The notes under the pieces are model-generated. The model was not told the origin of the DNA, searched no databases, and saw only the letters and a program-made list of their open reading frames with translations. DNA of 64,000 nt from Bacteroidota bacterium. Lineage in GTDB: Bacteria > Bacteroidota > Bacteroidia > Cytophagales > Cyclobacteriaceae. Shown piece by piece: positions 44,089-51,846 of this stretch. The translations under genes were made by a program, and so were the position numbers. Numbering within the stretch: position 1 is the first letter of the stretch; each line of letters begins with the position of its first letter. The DNA lies in NCBI GenBank assembly GCA_018266435.1, contig JAFEAL010000014.1:59282-123281 (forward strand), written 5' to 3'.

Positions 44089-44823
44089 TTATCTTCTTCT
44101 ACGAGCTGACGGTTTTTTACTGGCGCCTCCGTTTTTAAAAATCAACCCCATCGAAATTTCAAAGCCCGTAAAATCTACTTTGGCATCCGGATAATTGATG
44201 GAGACAGTTTGAAGTTGTCCGCCCATATTTCCTCCCGTTACACTTCCCTTAAGAGGCATTTTGGATGTACCGGCCAGGTAATTTCCTTCCAGCGAAAGAC
44301 CTACCCGGTCGGTAATATAAAAGGTAAACTCAGCACCAAACTGAAGGCCTACACCCGGGTTATTTTGAAAAGACAAATCAGAATTAGCTACATCCCAGCT
44401 TTGATAACTTCGCAGGGACCGATCCATATTTCCATAATTCAGTTTTTGATCGGCACCATAAAAAGCAAAACCACCACCTTTGATATCCAATTCAGCACGA
44501 TTACCTTTTAACTGAAATACTAATTCCAAAGGAACATACAGAGTAAAATTTGGCCCTACCAGTGGCGACTTAGAGTCAAATGGAAGGTCAATCATATTGA
44601 GTCCTGACATGCGATACAACGAGGCTCCCGTCTGTACACCCAGGTAATCAGTAAAATTGATGCCGACACCGCGTATGGAAAACGGGCTGATGGGTGTTGA
44701 GAAATATCCGTTTCGTGGTAAAAAATATGAAACCGACACCCCTACGTTTTGTGCCTGAGCGGTAAATGACAAACCAGCAGCAACAAGCAGAGAAAAGATT
44801 TTTTTCATAACCATTTTTTTCAT
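44089..44823 (-). CDS. outer membrane beta-barrel protein
   Basis: A 244-residue exported protein with signal peptide ending LSFTAQAQ and alternating hydrophobic strands (NVGVSVSYFLPRNGYF, FTLYVPLELVFQLKG, GVGLQFGAEFTFYITDRVGLSLEGNYLAG). It closes with FTGFEISMGLIFKNG and a short basic tail, KKPSARRRR. It is a small barrel of the Bacteroidota OmpW/porin-like style with no assigned ligand. Three in-frame ATGs (44823, 44814, 44808) all give a signal peptide. It is convergent with yicC, with one base between stops. Confidence 0.8.
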   Translation of the reverse strand: MKKMVMKKIFSLLVAAGLSFTAQAQNVGVSVSYFLPRNGYFSTPISPFSIRGVGINFTDYLGVQTGASLYRMSGLNMIDLPFDSKSPLVGPNFTLYVPLELVFQLKGNRAELDIKGGGFAFYGADQKLNYGNMDRSLRSYQSWDVANSDLSFQNNPGVGLQFGAEFTFYITDRVGLSLEGNYLAGTSKMPLKGSVTGGNMGGQLQTVSINYPDAKVDFTGFEISMGLIFKNGGASKKPSARRRR

Positions 44824-44873
44824 TCGAAAGATAAAGTGATTCTTTCTATTTTTATGAGTTAACACTCTTTGCA

Positions 44874-46580
44874 ATGAAATACTTATGTCTTATTACTTGC
44901 CTCGGACTACTCATTTCATGTACCGAGAAAAAACAGATGGCTGACCTGATTATTCGCGGAGGGAAAATTTATACGTCTGTTGAAGCAAGCCCAACGGTAG
45001 AAGCTGTTGCCGTGAAAGGAGACAAAATTCTTTTTGCCGGAAATGAACAGGAGGTTGAAAAATTTAAATCAGCCCAAACCCAAATCATTGACCTGCAAGG
45101 AAAGACCATGACACCGGGGTTTACCGAAGGTCACGGTCATTTTTTTGGTTTGGGCTACAGCGAAATGAGCTTGGATTTAGCCGGAACTAAAAATTATGAA
45201 GAACTGACCGCCCGGGTGAAAGAGGCGGTGGCAAAAGCTAAGCCGGGCGACTGGATTGTAGGCAGAGGATGGCACCAAGACCGATGGGATAAGAAGCCCA
45301 AAAAATTGGTGAAGGGGTTTCAAACGCACGAGTTACTCAGTTCAGTTTCGCCCGATAATCCGGTGTTCCTTTCACATGCCAGCGGTCATGCGGCATTTGT
45401 CAACGCAAAGGCAATGGAAATTGCCGGTGTAAACCAACTCTCAAAAGAGCAACTGCAAAAAGATTTAGGAGAAGGAGGAGAAATCATTCGCGATAACTTG
45501 GGTAACCCCACCGGAATTTTTGTTGAGCATGCTCAATCACTCATTGCTAAGCATATTCCTGAAGATACGGAAGAAACATTGGCTAAAGTTTTTGATTTAG
45601 CAATGGCTGCCTGCCTGCGCAATGGTATCACCAGCTTTCACGATGCAGGCATCGATCGCGATAATCTTCTGCTGTTAAAAAAACGCAAAACAGAAGGTAA
45701 ATTCAAAATCCGTTTATATGAAATGCTGTCTGGATCAGACCGGGCATTGGTCAAAGAATACTTCCAAAAAGGAATTGAGGTTGATTCTGCACATTGGCTT
45801 ACGGTAAGGGCAGTAAAACTTTACAGCGATGGAGCGTTGGGCTCGCGCGGTGCCTGGTTGCTGCAGCCGTATTCTGACCGGCATGAAACTTCAGGTATGC
45901 CCTTAATGGAAATGGATTCTGTATTAAAAATTTCGAACCTGGCCCTGGCTTCAGGTTTTCAGGTTTGCACCCACGCTATTGGCGACCGTGCCAACCGCGA
46001 AATTTTAGATCGGTATGAAATAGCGTTCAAAAAAAATCCAGGCCACGCAGCCAATGCACGTTTCCGAATTGAGCATGCGCAACATATTGATCCGCACGAT
46101 ATTCCGCGTTTTGCGAAATTGGGCGTTATCCCGGCCATGCAGGCCATTCACCTTTCTTCCGACAGGCCATGGGCCATTGATCGGCTGGGAGAGAAGCGCA
46201 TTAAAGAAGGCGCGTACATGTGGCAGTCGTTGCTAAAGTCAGGTGCGCATATTGTAAACGGAACTGATGTTCCCGTAGAACCGATCAACCCTATCGCCTG
46301 TTTTTTTGCTTCGGTTACAAGACAAACACTAAAGGGCCAACCGGTAGGAGGGTATGAACCCGAAGAAAAGATGACCCGCGCACAAGCGTTGAAGTCGTAC
46401 ACACTCGATGCGGCTTATGGGGCGTTTGAAGAAAATATAAAGGGCTCCATTGAAGCCGGTAAACTGGCCGACTTTACGGTTTTCTCGCAAGATTTAATGA
46501 CCGTACCTGATGAAAAAATTCTACTGACTGAGGTGCTGATGACACTGGTAGGAGGGAAGGTTAGGTATGAAAAGAAATAG
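44874..46580 (+). CDS. YtcJ-like amidohydrolase lipoprotein
   Basis: A 568-residue lipoprotein (ISC lipobox, C16) of the amidohydrolase 3 / YtcJ type. ADLIIRGGKIYTSVEASPTVEAVAVKGDKI is the N-terminal sandwich. Metal-site signatures are FTEGHGHF (H87, H89), THAIGDRAN, RIEHAQHIDP and NGTDVPVEPINP. It hydrolyses an amide or imine bond in an unknown substrate. Attachment to an envelope membrane is inferred from the lipobox. Its start overlaps the longer form of the divergent barrel gene, supporting the shorter start there. Confidence 0.92.
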   Translation: MKYLCLITCLGLLISCTEKKQMADLIIRGGKIYTSVEASPTVEAVAVKGDKILFAGNEQEVEKFKSAQTQIIDLQGKTMTPGFTEGHGHFFGLGYSEMSLDLAGTKNYEELTARVKEAVAKAKPGDWIVGRGWHQDRWDKKPKKLVKGFQTHELLSSVSPDNPVFLSHASGHAAFVNAKAMEIAGVNQLSKEQLQKDLGEGGEIIRDNLGNPTGIFVEHAQSLIAKHIPEDTEETLAKVFDLAMAACLRNGITSFHDAGIDRDNLLLLKKRKTEGKFKIRLYEMLSGSDRALVKEYFQKGIEVDSAHWLTVRAVKLYSDGALGSRGAWLLQPYSDRHETSGMPLMEMDSVLKISNLALASGFQVCTHAIGDRANREILDRYEIAFKKNPGHAANARFRIEHAQHIDPHDIPRFAKLGVIPAMQAIHLSSDRPWAIDRLGEKRIKEGAYMWQSLLKSGAHIVNGTDVPVEPINPIACFFASVTRQTLKGQPVGGYEPEEKMTRAQALKSYTLDAAYGAFEENIKGSIEAGKLADFTVFSQDLMTVPDEKILLTEVLMTLVGGKVRYEKK

Positions 46581-46584
46581 AAAA

Positions 46585-46785
46585 TTATAAAACTGTTTTT
46601 GAGCGAAGTGCTTTAATAGTTTTTGTTATCAGTGCGGTGGGAGATATTCTTTTAAGTGAAGGATTGCCTGAGTTGTTTTGGTTAAGCAAGGTATTCTCTT
46701 TGAAATGGATTGAAAAAAGGATAAGAACAATTGCCACAGCAATGCCGAGAATGATGATCCGGTCTTTATAGGTTATCTTTTTCAT
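46585..46785 (-). CDS. small single-span membrane protein
   Basis: A 66-residue protein, MKKITYKDRIIILGIAVAIV and so on, with one strong membrane helix at about residues 8-27, then a polar and basic tail. I recognise no family. Start at 46785 puts the basic residues just before the helix. Its stop is 4 bases from that of the convergent amidohydrolase gene. Confidence 0.45.
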   Translation of the reverse strand: MKKITYKDRIIILGIAVAIVLILFSIHFKENTLLNQNNSGNPSLKRISPTALITKTIKALRSKTVL

Positions 46786-46972
46786 GGTAAACCGCCTTAA
46801 AGCTACCAACCTCGTGCCACCTTTAAAATCATTTGTTTTTACTGTATTTTATTTGCCGATGAGTTGAATAATGTACGATAACGAACATTTTTTTTCTGAT
46901 TCGTACAGGAGAGATACTTGTATAACCGGCAAAGGTTACGGCAGCTGTTACCATTTTTGTAAGTTTGTATTC

Positions 46973-47557
46973 ATGTTCATGAAATTAATTCTTCCGCTCA
47001 CGATTTTATTTTTTGTTGCTGTAGGTCTCCGCGCACAATCATCAACTACCGTTGTTAACTGGATTAGTTTTGAGGAAGCTGTGGAAAAATCAAAAACCGA
47101 GAAACGCAAAATTTTTATAGATGTTTTTACCGAGTGGTGCGGCTGGTGTAAGGTGATGGATAAAAACACCTTTCCGGATCCGGAAGTAGCAAAGTTGCTC
47201 AACGAAAAATATTATGCCGTAAAACTTGATGCCGAGCAAACCGCAGACATAAATTTTCGCGGAACAACATTTAAGTTTTTCCCTTACGGAAACAAGGGAG
47301 TTCATCAATTGGCGGCAGCTCTGCTCAATAACCAAATGAGCTACCCTAATTTTGTTTTTTTGGATGAAGAGTTTCGCATCATACCCATTTACTCGGGCAG
47401 CAATTCATTGCCCGGCTACCGCAAACCCGATGAGTTTCACATCTTCCTCAGCTTTGTTGCAGGCAACTATTACCAAAAAATGAATGTGCAGGATTATCAG
47501 AAAGAGTATAAGTCACCGTATGCACCGGCATCTCAACAACCAACTTCGAACGAGTAA
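46973..47557 (+). CDS. exported thioredoxin-fold protein
   Basis: A 194-residue protein with a signal peptide (LPLTILFFVAVGLRAQ) and a thioredoxin-like domain. The redox motif is FTEWCGWCKVMDKNTFPDPEVAKLL (C56, C59), as in DUF255/thioredoxin_7 proteins. QMSYPNFVFLDEEFRIIPIYSG replaces the usual cis-Pro segment. It likely handles disulfides in the periplasm. ATG at 46973 or 46979 is chosen. The longer frame from 46871 has cysteines and charges before the signal peptide and is rejected. A terminator follows at once. Confidence 0.87.
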   Translation: MFMKLILPLTILFFVAVGLRAQSSTTVVNWISFEEAVEKSKTEKRKIFIDVFTEWCGWCKVMDKNTFPDPEVAKLLNEKYYAVKLDAEQTADINFRGTTFKFFPYGNKGVHQLAAALLNNQMSYPNFVFLDEEFRIIPIYSGSNSLPGYRKPDEFHIFLSFVAGNYYQKMNVQDYQKEYKSPYAPASQQPTSNE

Positions 47558-47562
47558 TAAAA

Positions 47563-47583
47563 AAAGCCCATAAACCGGGCTTT
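47563..47583. terminator. bidirectional rho-independent terminator
   Basis: AAAGCCC (47563-47569) and GGGCTTT (47577-47583) form a short stem with a 7-base loop, preceded by an A-run and ending in T, between two convergent genes. Confidence 0.75.
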
Positions 47584-47609
47584 CAAATGAGATAAAATAA
47601 AGGAAGAGA

Positions 47610-47750
47610 TTAGCGCTGACCTTCTTGTTTTTTCTTAGTCCGCAGGTAATCAATATAACCCAAGCCGCTAACAAAACCCACAACTACTGCAATAATGACT
47701 ATAAAAAGATTAGCACCATCACCTATGTTTTGATTATAAATAAAGTCCAT
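47610..47750 (-). CDS. 46-residue single-span membrane protein
   Basis: A short frame starting at an ATG at 47750 encodes MDFIYNQNIGDGANLFIVII followed by AVVVGFVSGLGYIDYL and a basic tail RTKKKQEGQR. The helix of about 20 residues with a positive C-terminal flank, the exact fit between the terminator and the upstream gap, and clean codon use support a real gene. No family is recognised. Confidence 0.6.
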   Translation of the reverse strand: MDFIYNQNIGDGANLFIVIIAVVVGFVSGLGYIDYLRTKKKQEGQR

Positions 47751-47827
47751 GGAATAATTGATTTAACTGTGCCAAAGATAGAACCTTCCTTTAAAAATCT
47801 AACTACCGTTTAAGAAAATATTTGTGA

Positions 47828-48367
47828 TCAAATCCCCAACTCAGCCCTGTTTTCGCGCAATACCTCAATAATGAACCCAATGTGCTCATTCAAATCAATT
47901 TCAAAAAGCTCTGCTCCTTTATACACTTCGTTTCGGTCAACTTTGGCAGCAAAACCCTTGTCTTTCAGCTTTTTGATTACTGATTTTGTTTCTAAGGATG
48001 CAATTCCGTCAGGCCGAACCTGGCAACAGGCTACAATAAACCCGGTTATCTCATCGCAGGCAAGCAACGCTTTGTCAAGCAGGGTATCATAAGGAACGTT
48101 CCAATGGGTATAGTGGGCGGATATGGCATGAGCTATTTCATGCTCACCGATTAATTTCAATTTTTCAACAATCACTTGAGGGTGTTGCTCAGGAAATGCC
48201 TCATAGTCGGCATCGTGGAGTAATCCTGCTAAAGCCCATTGCGAAGCATTTTGGTTTAGTTTGTGTGCGTAGGCTTCCATGACCAGCTCTACTGTGCGCA
48301 TGTGCCTCAGCAGGCTTTCACTTTTGGTCATGGAGGTTAATAGAGTGTAGGCCTCGGGTCTGTTCAT
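47828..48367 (-). CDS. HD domain phosphohydrolase family protein
   Basis: A 179-residue HD-superfamily protein. Metal ligands are H22 (LLRHMRTVELVM), H51-D52 (GLLHDADYE) and D105 (LLACDEITGF), with extra histidines in GEHEIAHAISAHYTHW. This resembles HDIG-type hydrolases acting on nucleotides. The substrate is unknown. Its start codon overlaps the stop of the upstream TPR protein (ATGA), so the two are translationally coupled, which suggests a functional pair. Confidence 0.87.
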   Translation of the reverse strand: MNRPEAYTLLTSMTKSESLLRHMRTVELVMEAYAHKLNQNASQWALAGLLHDADYEAFPEQHPQVIVEKLKLIGEHEIAHAISAHYTHWNVPYDTLLDKALLACDEITGFIVACCQVRPDGIASLETKSVIKKLKDKGFAAKVDRNEVYKGAELFEIDLNEHIGFIIEVLRENRAELGI

Positions 48368-49500
48368 CTACTTTTTCTTCGAGTCATGAACAAATTGAAA
48401 AGAGCCAGCACAACAATACCGCCCAGAACAAAAATAGTAATGACCAGGTGAGAGTTGCGCAACTCCAGTTGGTCCATGACTCTCTTTTGTTTCAGGTCTT
48501 CTACTTGTTTTTCTTTTTCCTGCAAGTCAAGGGCCATTTCCATCTGGGCTATTTTGCGAGAGCTCTCTTCACCATATACCCGTTCTTTTGCTTTATCGTA
48601 GGCCACCATGGTTTCGTACGCTTCTTTTGTTTTACCCTGTTTGGCATAATTACCGGCCATGTTTTTCAAAATCTGAGGTTCGTACACGTAGGCTTGAAGC
48701 GCTTTGCACAACGATAGGGCACTGTCAAAATATAATTGTGCTTTAGTATTTTGGCCTGACCGGGCATAGACTTCTCCGAGGTTGGCAGAAATGCTGAGTA
48801 CGCTGACTTGGTTATTTTCTTTGCGTGCCAATTTCATTGCTTTGGTATAATTCTCGATGGCCCGCTGGTAATTCCCTTGTCTGAAATACAAATTTCCGAT
48901 GTTGCTCAGTGGATCAGAAAATACCTGTTTGATTTGCTCGCTCATTTGCCAGGCCTGTGAGTAGTATTTCAGGGCCTGCTCATACAGTTGTAAGTCGGCA
49001 TGCAGATTGCCAAGGTTGTTCAGCAGACCAATGATTTTCTGCTTGTCGTTAAGTTGGGTAAACTGCTGGTACGATTCCTCAAAATACTTCATCGCCTGGC
49101 CATAATCTTTTTTCAAAGAATAGAGGGTACCGATATTATTTTTGGTAGTGCCAATGCCTTCCGTGTTAGCCAATCGTTCATAAATCTGTAATGAAATGAG
49201 GTAGTACTCCAGGCTTTTATCGAGGGCACCTTGATTTTTATACGATACTCCCAGGTTGTTGTACGAGGCAGCCATTCCTTTCTGATCATTTATTTCGGTA
49301 GCCAGCGACAGTGCTTCACGGGTGTAGCCAATTGCCTTTACGGGATCAGAATTGATGTAAGCACGAAACAGTTCGTTTAGAGTTTTTACTTTTTGTTCGC
49401 CCACAGCACTCTTCAACGCATTTTCCAAACTATCAATGGGGCTGGAGTAACCTTCTAATCCATAAAAGGCCAGAAAGACAGCAACAATAACTTTTCTCAT
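48364..49500 (-). CDS. TPR membrane protein lacking a kinase domain
   Basis: A 378-residue protein with a signal peptide (VIVAVFLAFYGLEGYSS), about seven tetratricopeptide repeats (SYNNLGVSYKNQGALDKSLEYYL, LLNNLGNLHADLQLYEQALKYY and others), then a coiled coil (LQEKEKQVEDLKQKRVMDQLELRNS), one membrane helix and a stop a few residues later (FMTRRKSR). The layout is that of the TPR histidine kinases at 29-34.5 kb, cut right after the membrane helix. The start at 49500 gives the signal peptide. It is coupled to the HD protein. Confidence 0.87.
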   Translation of the reverse strand: MRKVIVAVFLAFYGLEGYSSPIDSLENALKSAVGEQKVKTLNELFRAYINSDPVKAIGYTREALSLATEINDQKGMAASYNNLGVSYKNQGALDKSLEYYLISLQIYERLANTEGIGTTKNNIGTLYSLKKDYGQAMKYFEESYQQFTQLNDKQKIIGLLNNLGNLHADLQLYEQALKYYSQAWQMSEQIKQVFSDPLSNIGNLYFRQGNYQRAIENYTKAMKLARKENNQVSVLSISANLGEVYARSGQNTKAQLYFDSALSLCKALQAYVYEPQILKNMAGNYAKQGKTKEAYETMVAYDKAKERVYGEESSRKIAQMEMALDLQEKEKQVEDLKQKRVMDQLELRNSHLVITIFVLGGIVVLALFNLFMTRRKSR

Positions 49501-49582
49501 ATTTTCACCTTCAGGAATATCAAAAATACATTTATTTATAGAATTTAGAATGATTAATTTTAACAACAGAACCCCAAACCGA

Positions 49583-50080
49583 ATGAGAAAAATAATTTTA
49601 ATACCGGTATTATTTGCAAGTGCCTGGATTGGTGCTCAGGCACAACCTGTAAGTGAAAAGGAAGCGATACTTATACCTATCCGACTGCTTTTTGAAGGTA
49701 TGCACCAAGGTGATAGCTCTACTGTACACCGCGTTTTTTATAACCAGGTTACGCTGGCAACCATAACAAAAGATAAAAATGGGAAGCCGATCATTCGGCA
49801 TGAGCTTTCTGTTGATGCTTTTTTAAAAGCAATCGGCACACCACATACTGAAAAATATAATGAAGAGACTTGGGGCGAAAAAATTTTGGTAGATGGTAAT
49901 TTTGCTCAAGTATGGATGAACTACGCTTTTTATCTGGGAAATAAATTTAGCCATTGTGGGGTAGATGCGTTTCACCTGTTTAAAAACAGTACCGGCACCT
50001 GGCAGATTTTTCACCTAGCCGATACACGCCAACAAGAAGGTTGCCAGGTGCCTAAAGAAATTCAGGAGCGTTTCAAATGA
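49583..50080 (+). CDS. NTF2-like (putative lumazine-binding type) exported protein
   Basis: A 165-residue protein with signal peptide MRKIILIPVLFASAWIGAQAQ. The mature part (ILIPIRLLFEGMHQGDSSTVHRVFYNQVTLATI ... VDGNFAQVWMNYAFYLGNKFSHCGVDAFHLFKNSTGTWQIFHLADT) has the cone-like NTF2/SnoaL pattern of PF12893 proteins. It may bind a small ligand or act as an enzyme of unknown reaction. The start at 49583 gives the signal peptide. Its stop overlaps the next start (ATGA). Confidence 0.78.
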   Translation: MRKIILIPVLFASAWIGAQAQPVSEKEAILIPIRLLFEGMHQGDSSTVHRVFYNQVTLATITKDKNGKPIIRHELSVDAFLKAIGTPHTEKYNEETWGEKILVDGNFAQVWMNYAFYLGNKFSHCGVDAFHLFKNSTGTWQIFHLADTRQQEGCQVPKEIQERFK

Positions 50081-50586
50081 AATTAATTAGTATTTTGATA
50101 TTGCTATTGGCCGTGTCAGACGCCTTTTCACAACAGGAATGGCTGACTACTTTCATATTTGTACGACATGCTGAAAAAGAATCTGCCCAAGGTAAGATGA
50201 TGACCAAAGACCCGGTACTGTCAAACGAAGGTAAGACGAGGGCTCAACATCTTGCTGAGGTGTTATCTAAAACGGAGATAGCATCTGTTTACTCAACCCC
50301 ATACCAGCGAACCCGCCAAACGGTAGGCCCGCTGGCTCAAGCAAAATCACTTGAAGTGAAGGAATATGATCCGGCTACGTTGCAAGAGATTGATCGTATG
50401 CTGAACGATAACAAGGGAAAAACAGCGGTGGTCTGTGGCCACTCCAATACCATTCCGCGTCTGGCAAATTATTTAACGGGAAAAGAAACGTACAGCGACT
50501 TTGCAGAAAATGATTTTGGTAACCTGCTCATCATTTGTGTTTACGAAAGAGGCAAGCCGGCATGTGCTACTTGGCTGAAATATTAA
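50077..50586 (+). CDS. exported histidine phosphatase family protein
   Basis: A 169-residue phosphoglycerate-mutase-like phosphatase with a signal peptide (LISILILLLAVSDAFSQ). The phosphohistidine motif is FVRHAEKES (R30, H31). YSTPYQRTRQTVGPLA and the second catalytic His in VVCGHSNTIPRLANYL complete the site. It is short for the family, like SixA-type or secreted members. It is coupled to the NTF2-like gene, and both are predicted to be periplasmic. Confidence 0.9.
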   Translation: MKLISILILLLAVSDAFSQQEWLTTFIFVRHAEKESAQGKMMTKDPVLSNEGKTRAQHLAEVLSKTEIASVYSTPYQRTRQTVGPLAQAKSLEVKEYDPATLQEIDRMLNDNKGKTAVVCGHSNTIPRLANYLTGKETYSDFAENDFGNLLIICVYERGKPACATWLKY

Positions 50587-51024
50587 TGAGGGTCATTAGA
50601 TTCGACAAACCTCAGAACAATCTTACCCCACCTCTACTAAAACTTTAACCGAACATGCCAAATACCAGCCGTAGCCTGGTCGTGAGCATTTTCAATGGTT
50701 AGGACCTGCAGGTGACTTCGTTTTCAGCGATTGTGTGACGGTTCGGTCTCAGATAAAAAAGATTTTTTTTCAGAAGTGCAACTAAATAGTACAATCAACT
50801 TGTTGTAGTAATGATTTTCATTCTGTAAAGAAATGGATCACGTAGTTTTACTAGACAAACAGTTGACCATGAAAGCCATCACAAACTTTATTCCCGAAAT
50901 TCATTTACACATTAACCCCATCAACCGCGACATGATTTTTATAGCGTTGGTTGGCCTGCTGGCAGCCCTATCTGCACTCACGGTACTTGTTATGGCTGTG
51001 AGTCAGTTCTAAAAAAAAATAGGG
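50587..51024. other. 438-base region with one short gene candidate
   Basis: Between the histidine phosphatase and moaE I see no RNA gene or repeat. The first 246 bases carry nothing I can assign. The rest holds the 59-codon membrane-protein frame listed separately. Confidence 0.5.
50833..51012 (+). CDS. 59-residue single-span membrane protein candidate
   Basis: The frame MDHVVLLDKQLTMKAITNFI and onward ends with a strong membrane helix (FIALVGLLAALSALTVLVMA). A second ATG at 50869 would give 47 residues. Good hydrophobic character and normal codon use support translation. No family is recognised and no promoter is clear, so it stays a candidate. Confidence 0.42.
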   Translation: MDHVVLLDKQLTMKAITNFIPEIHLHINPINRDMIFIALVGLLAALSALTVLVMAVSQF

Positions 51025-51456
51025 TCAGTTTGCGTGAACAGCCAAAGTGGGGCTGGCGGCAACTCGCTCCTCTCCATTTTCAAAAACCTCTTTTTTCCAG
51101 ATCGGTACTTTGGTTTTGATAGCATCTACAATAAACTCGCAAGCTTCAAACGATTCTTTTCGATTTGATGAGGAGATGGCTATTGCTACGGCTACTTCAC
51201 CGGGTTTCAACGTTCCCACACGATGGCTCACTGCCCAACCTGATAATTTCCATCGATGAGCGGCTTCGTCTATGATGCTGCGCATTTCAGCTACGGCCAT
51301 ACTTTCTGAGGCTTCGTATTCAAGCCATCTTATTTTTTTAGACTGAGAACTGTCGTACACAGTACCAATAAAAACATTGATAGCCCCCGCACCCAGGCTG
51401 GAGGCCGTGTCGATGACTTTTTGTACATCGATGGGCTTTGCAGTGATTTTGATCAT
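51025..51456 (-). CDS. moaE: molybdopterin synthase catalytic subunit
   Basis: A 143-residue MoaE. GAGAINVFIGTVYDSS, LEYEASESMAVAEM, VSHRVGTLKPGEVAVAIAISSSNRKESFEACEFIVDAIKTKVPIWKKE are the canonical segments, with the active-site lysines in KTKVPIWKKE. With MoaD it turns cyclic pyranopterin phosphate into molybdopterin. No other moa/moe/mod gene lies near it, so the rest of the pathway must be elsewhere. Confidence 0.94.
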   Translation of the reverse strand: MIKITAKPIDVQKVIDTASSLGAGAINVFIGTVYDSSQSKKIRWLEYEASESMAVAEMRSIIDEAAHRWKLSGWAVSHRVGTLKPGEVAVAIAISSSNRKESFEACEFIVDAIKTKVPIWKKEVFENGEERVAASPTLAVHAN

Positions 51457-51846
51457 GGCTGAAAGGATTTAAAGATGGATTGAGAAAACTTGAATGAATG
51501 TAATTTTTTCGTCCAAACTTTACAAGGGGTTTTACAGGAATTGCTACCCTCATGCACTACCTGCATGAATTTGGCCCATGCAAGAACTCTGGCCAGGTTG
51601 GGTCAGCTCGCGTTTGCAAGGCATGCTTAGATTATCTTTTTTGGTTAACGCACGGTTGTACCCAGTTAGTGAGTATTTACAACTAGTGTTTTTAAATTGA
51701 GGGATAATAGCTGAAGATTAAAAATGAAAATAATGTTGATGAACGGGTTATTTTTGCTTACACAAGCAACATCACGCCAGATGAATCTCTCTATCCACGC
51801 AGGTGAGCGTCAGCAACAGAATTATTACCGATTGTCCAATGAATTT
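51457..51846. other. 390-base intergenic region, nothing assigned
   Basis: The region is upstream of moaE and downstream of murA. I found no convincing gene, terminator or repeat. The plus-strand frame that runs from it into murA is a shadow. Confidence 0.5.
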
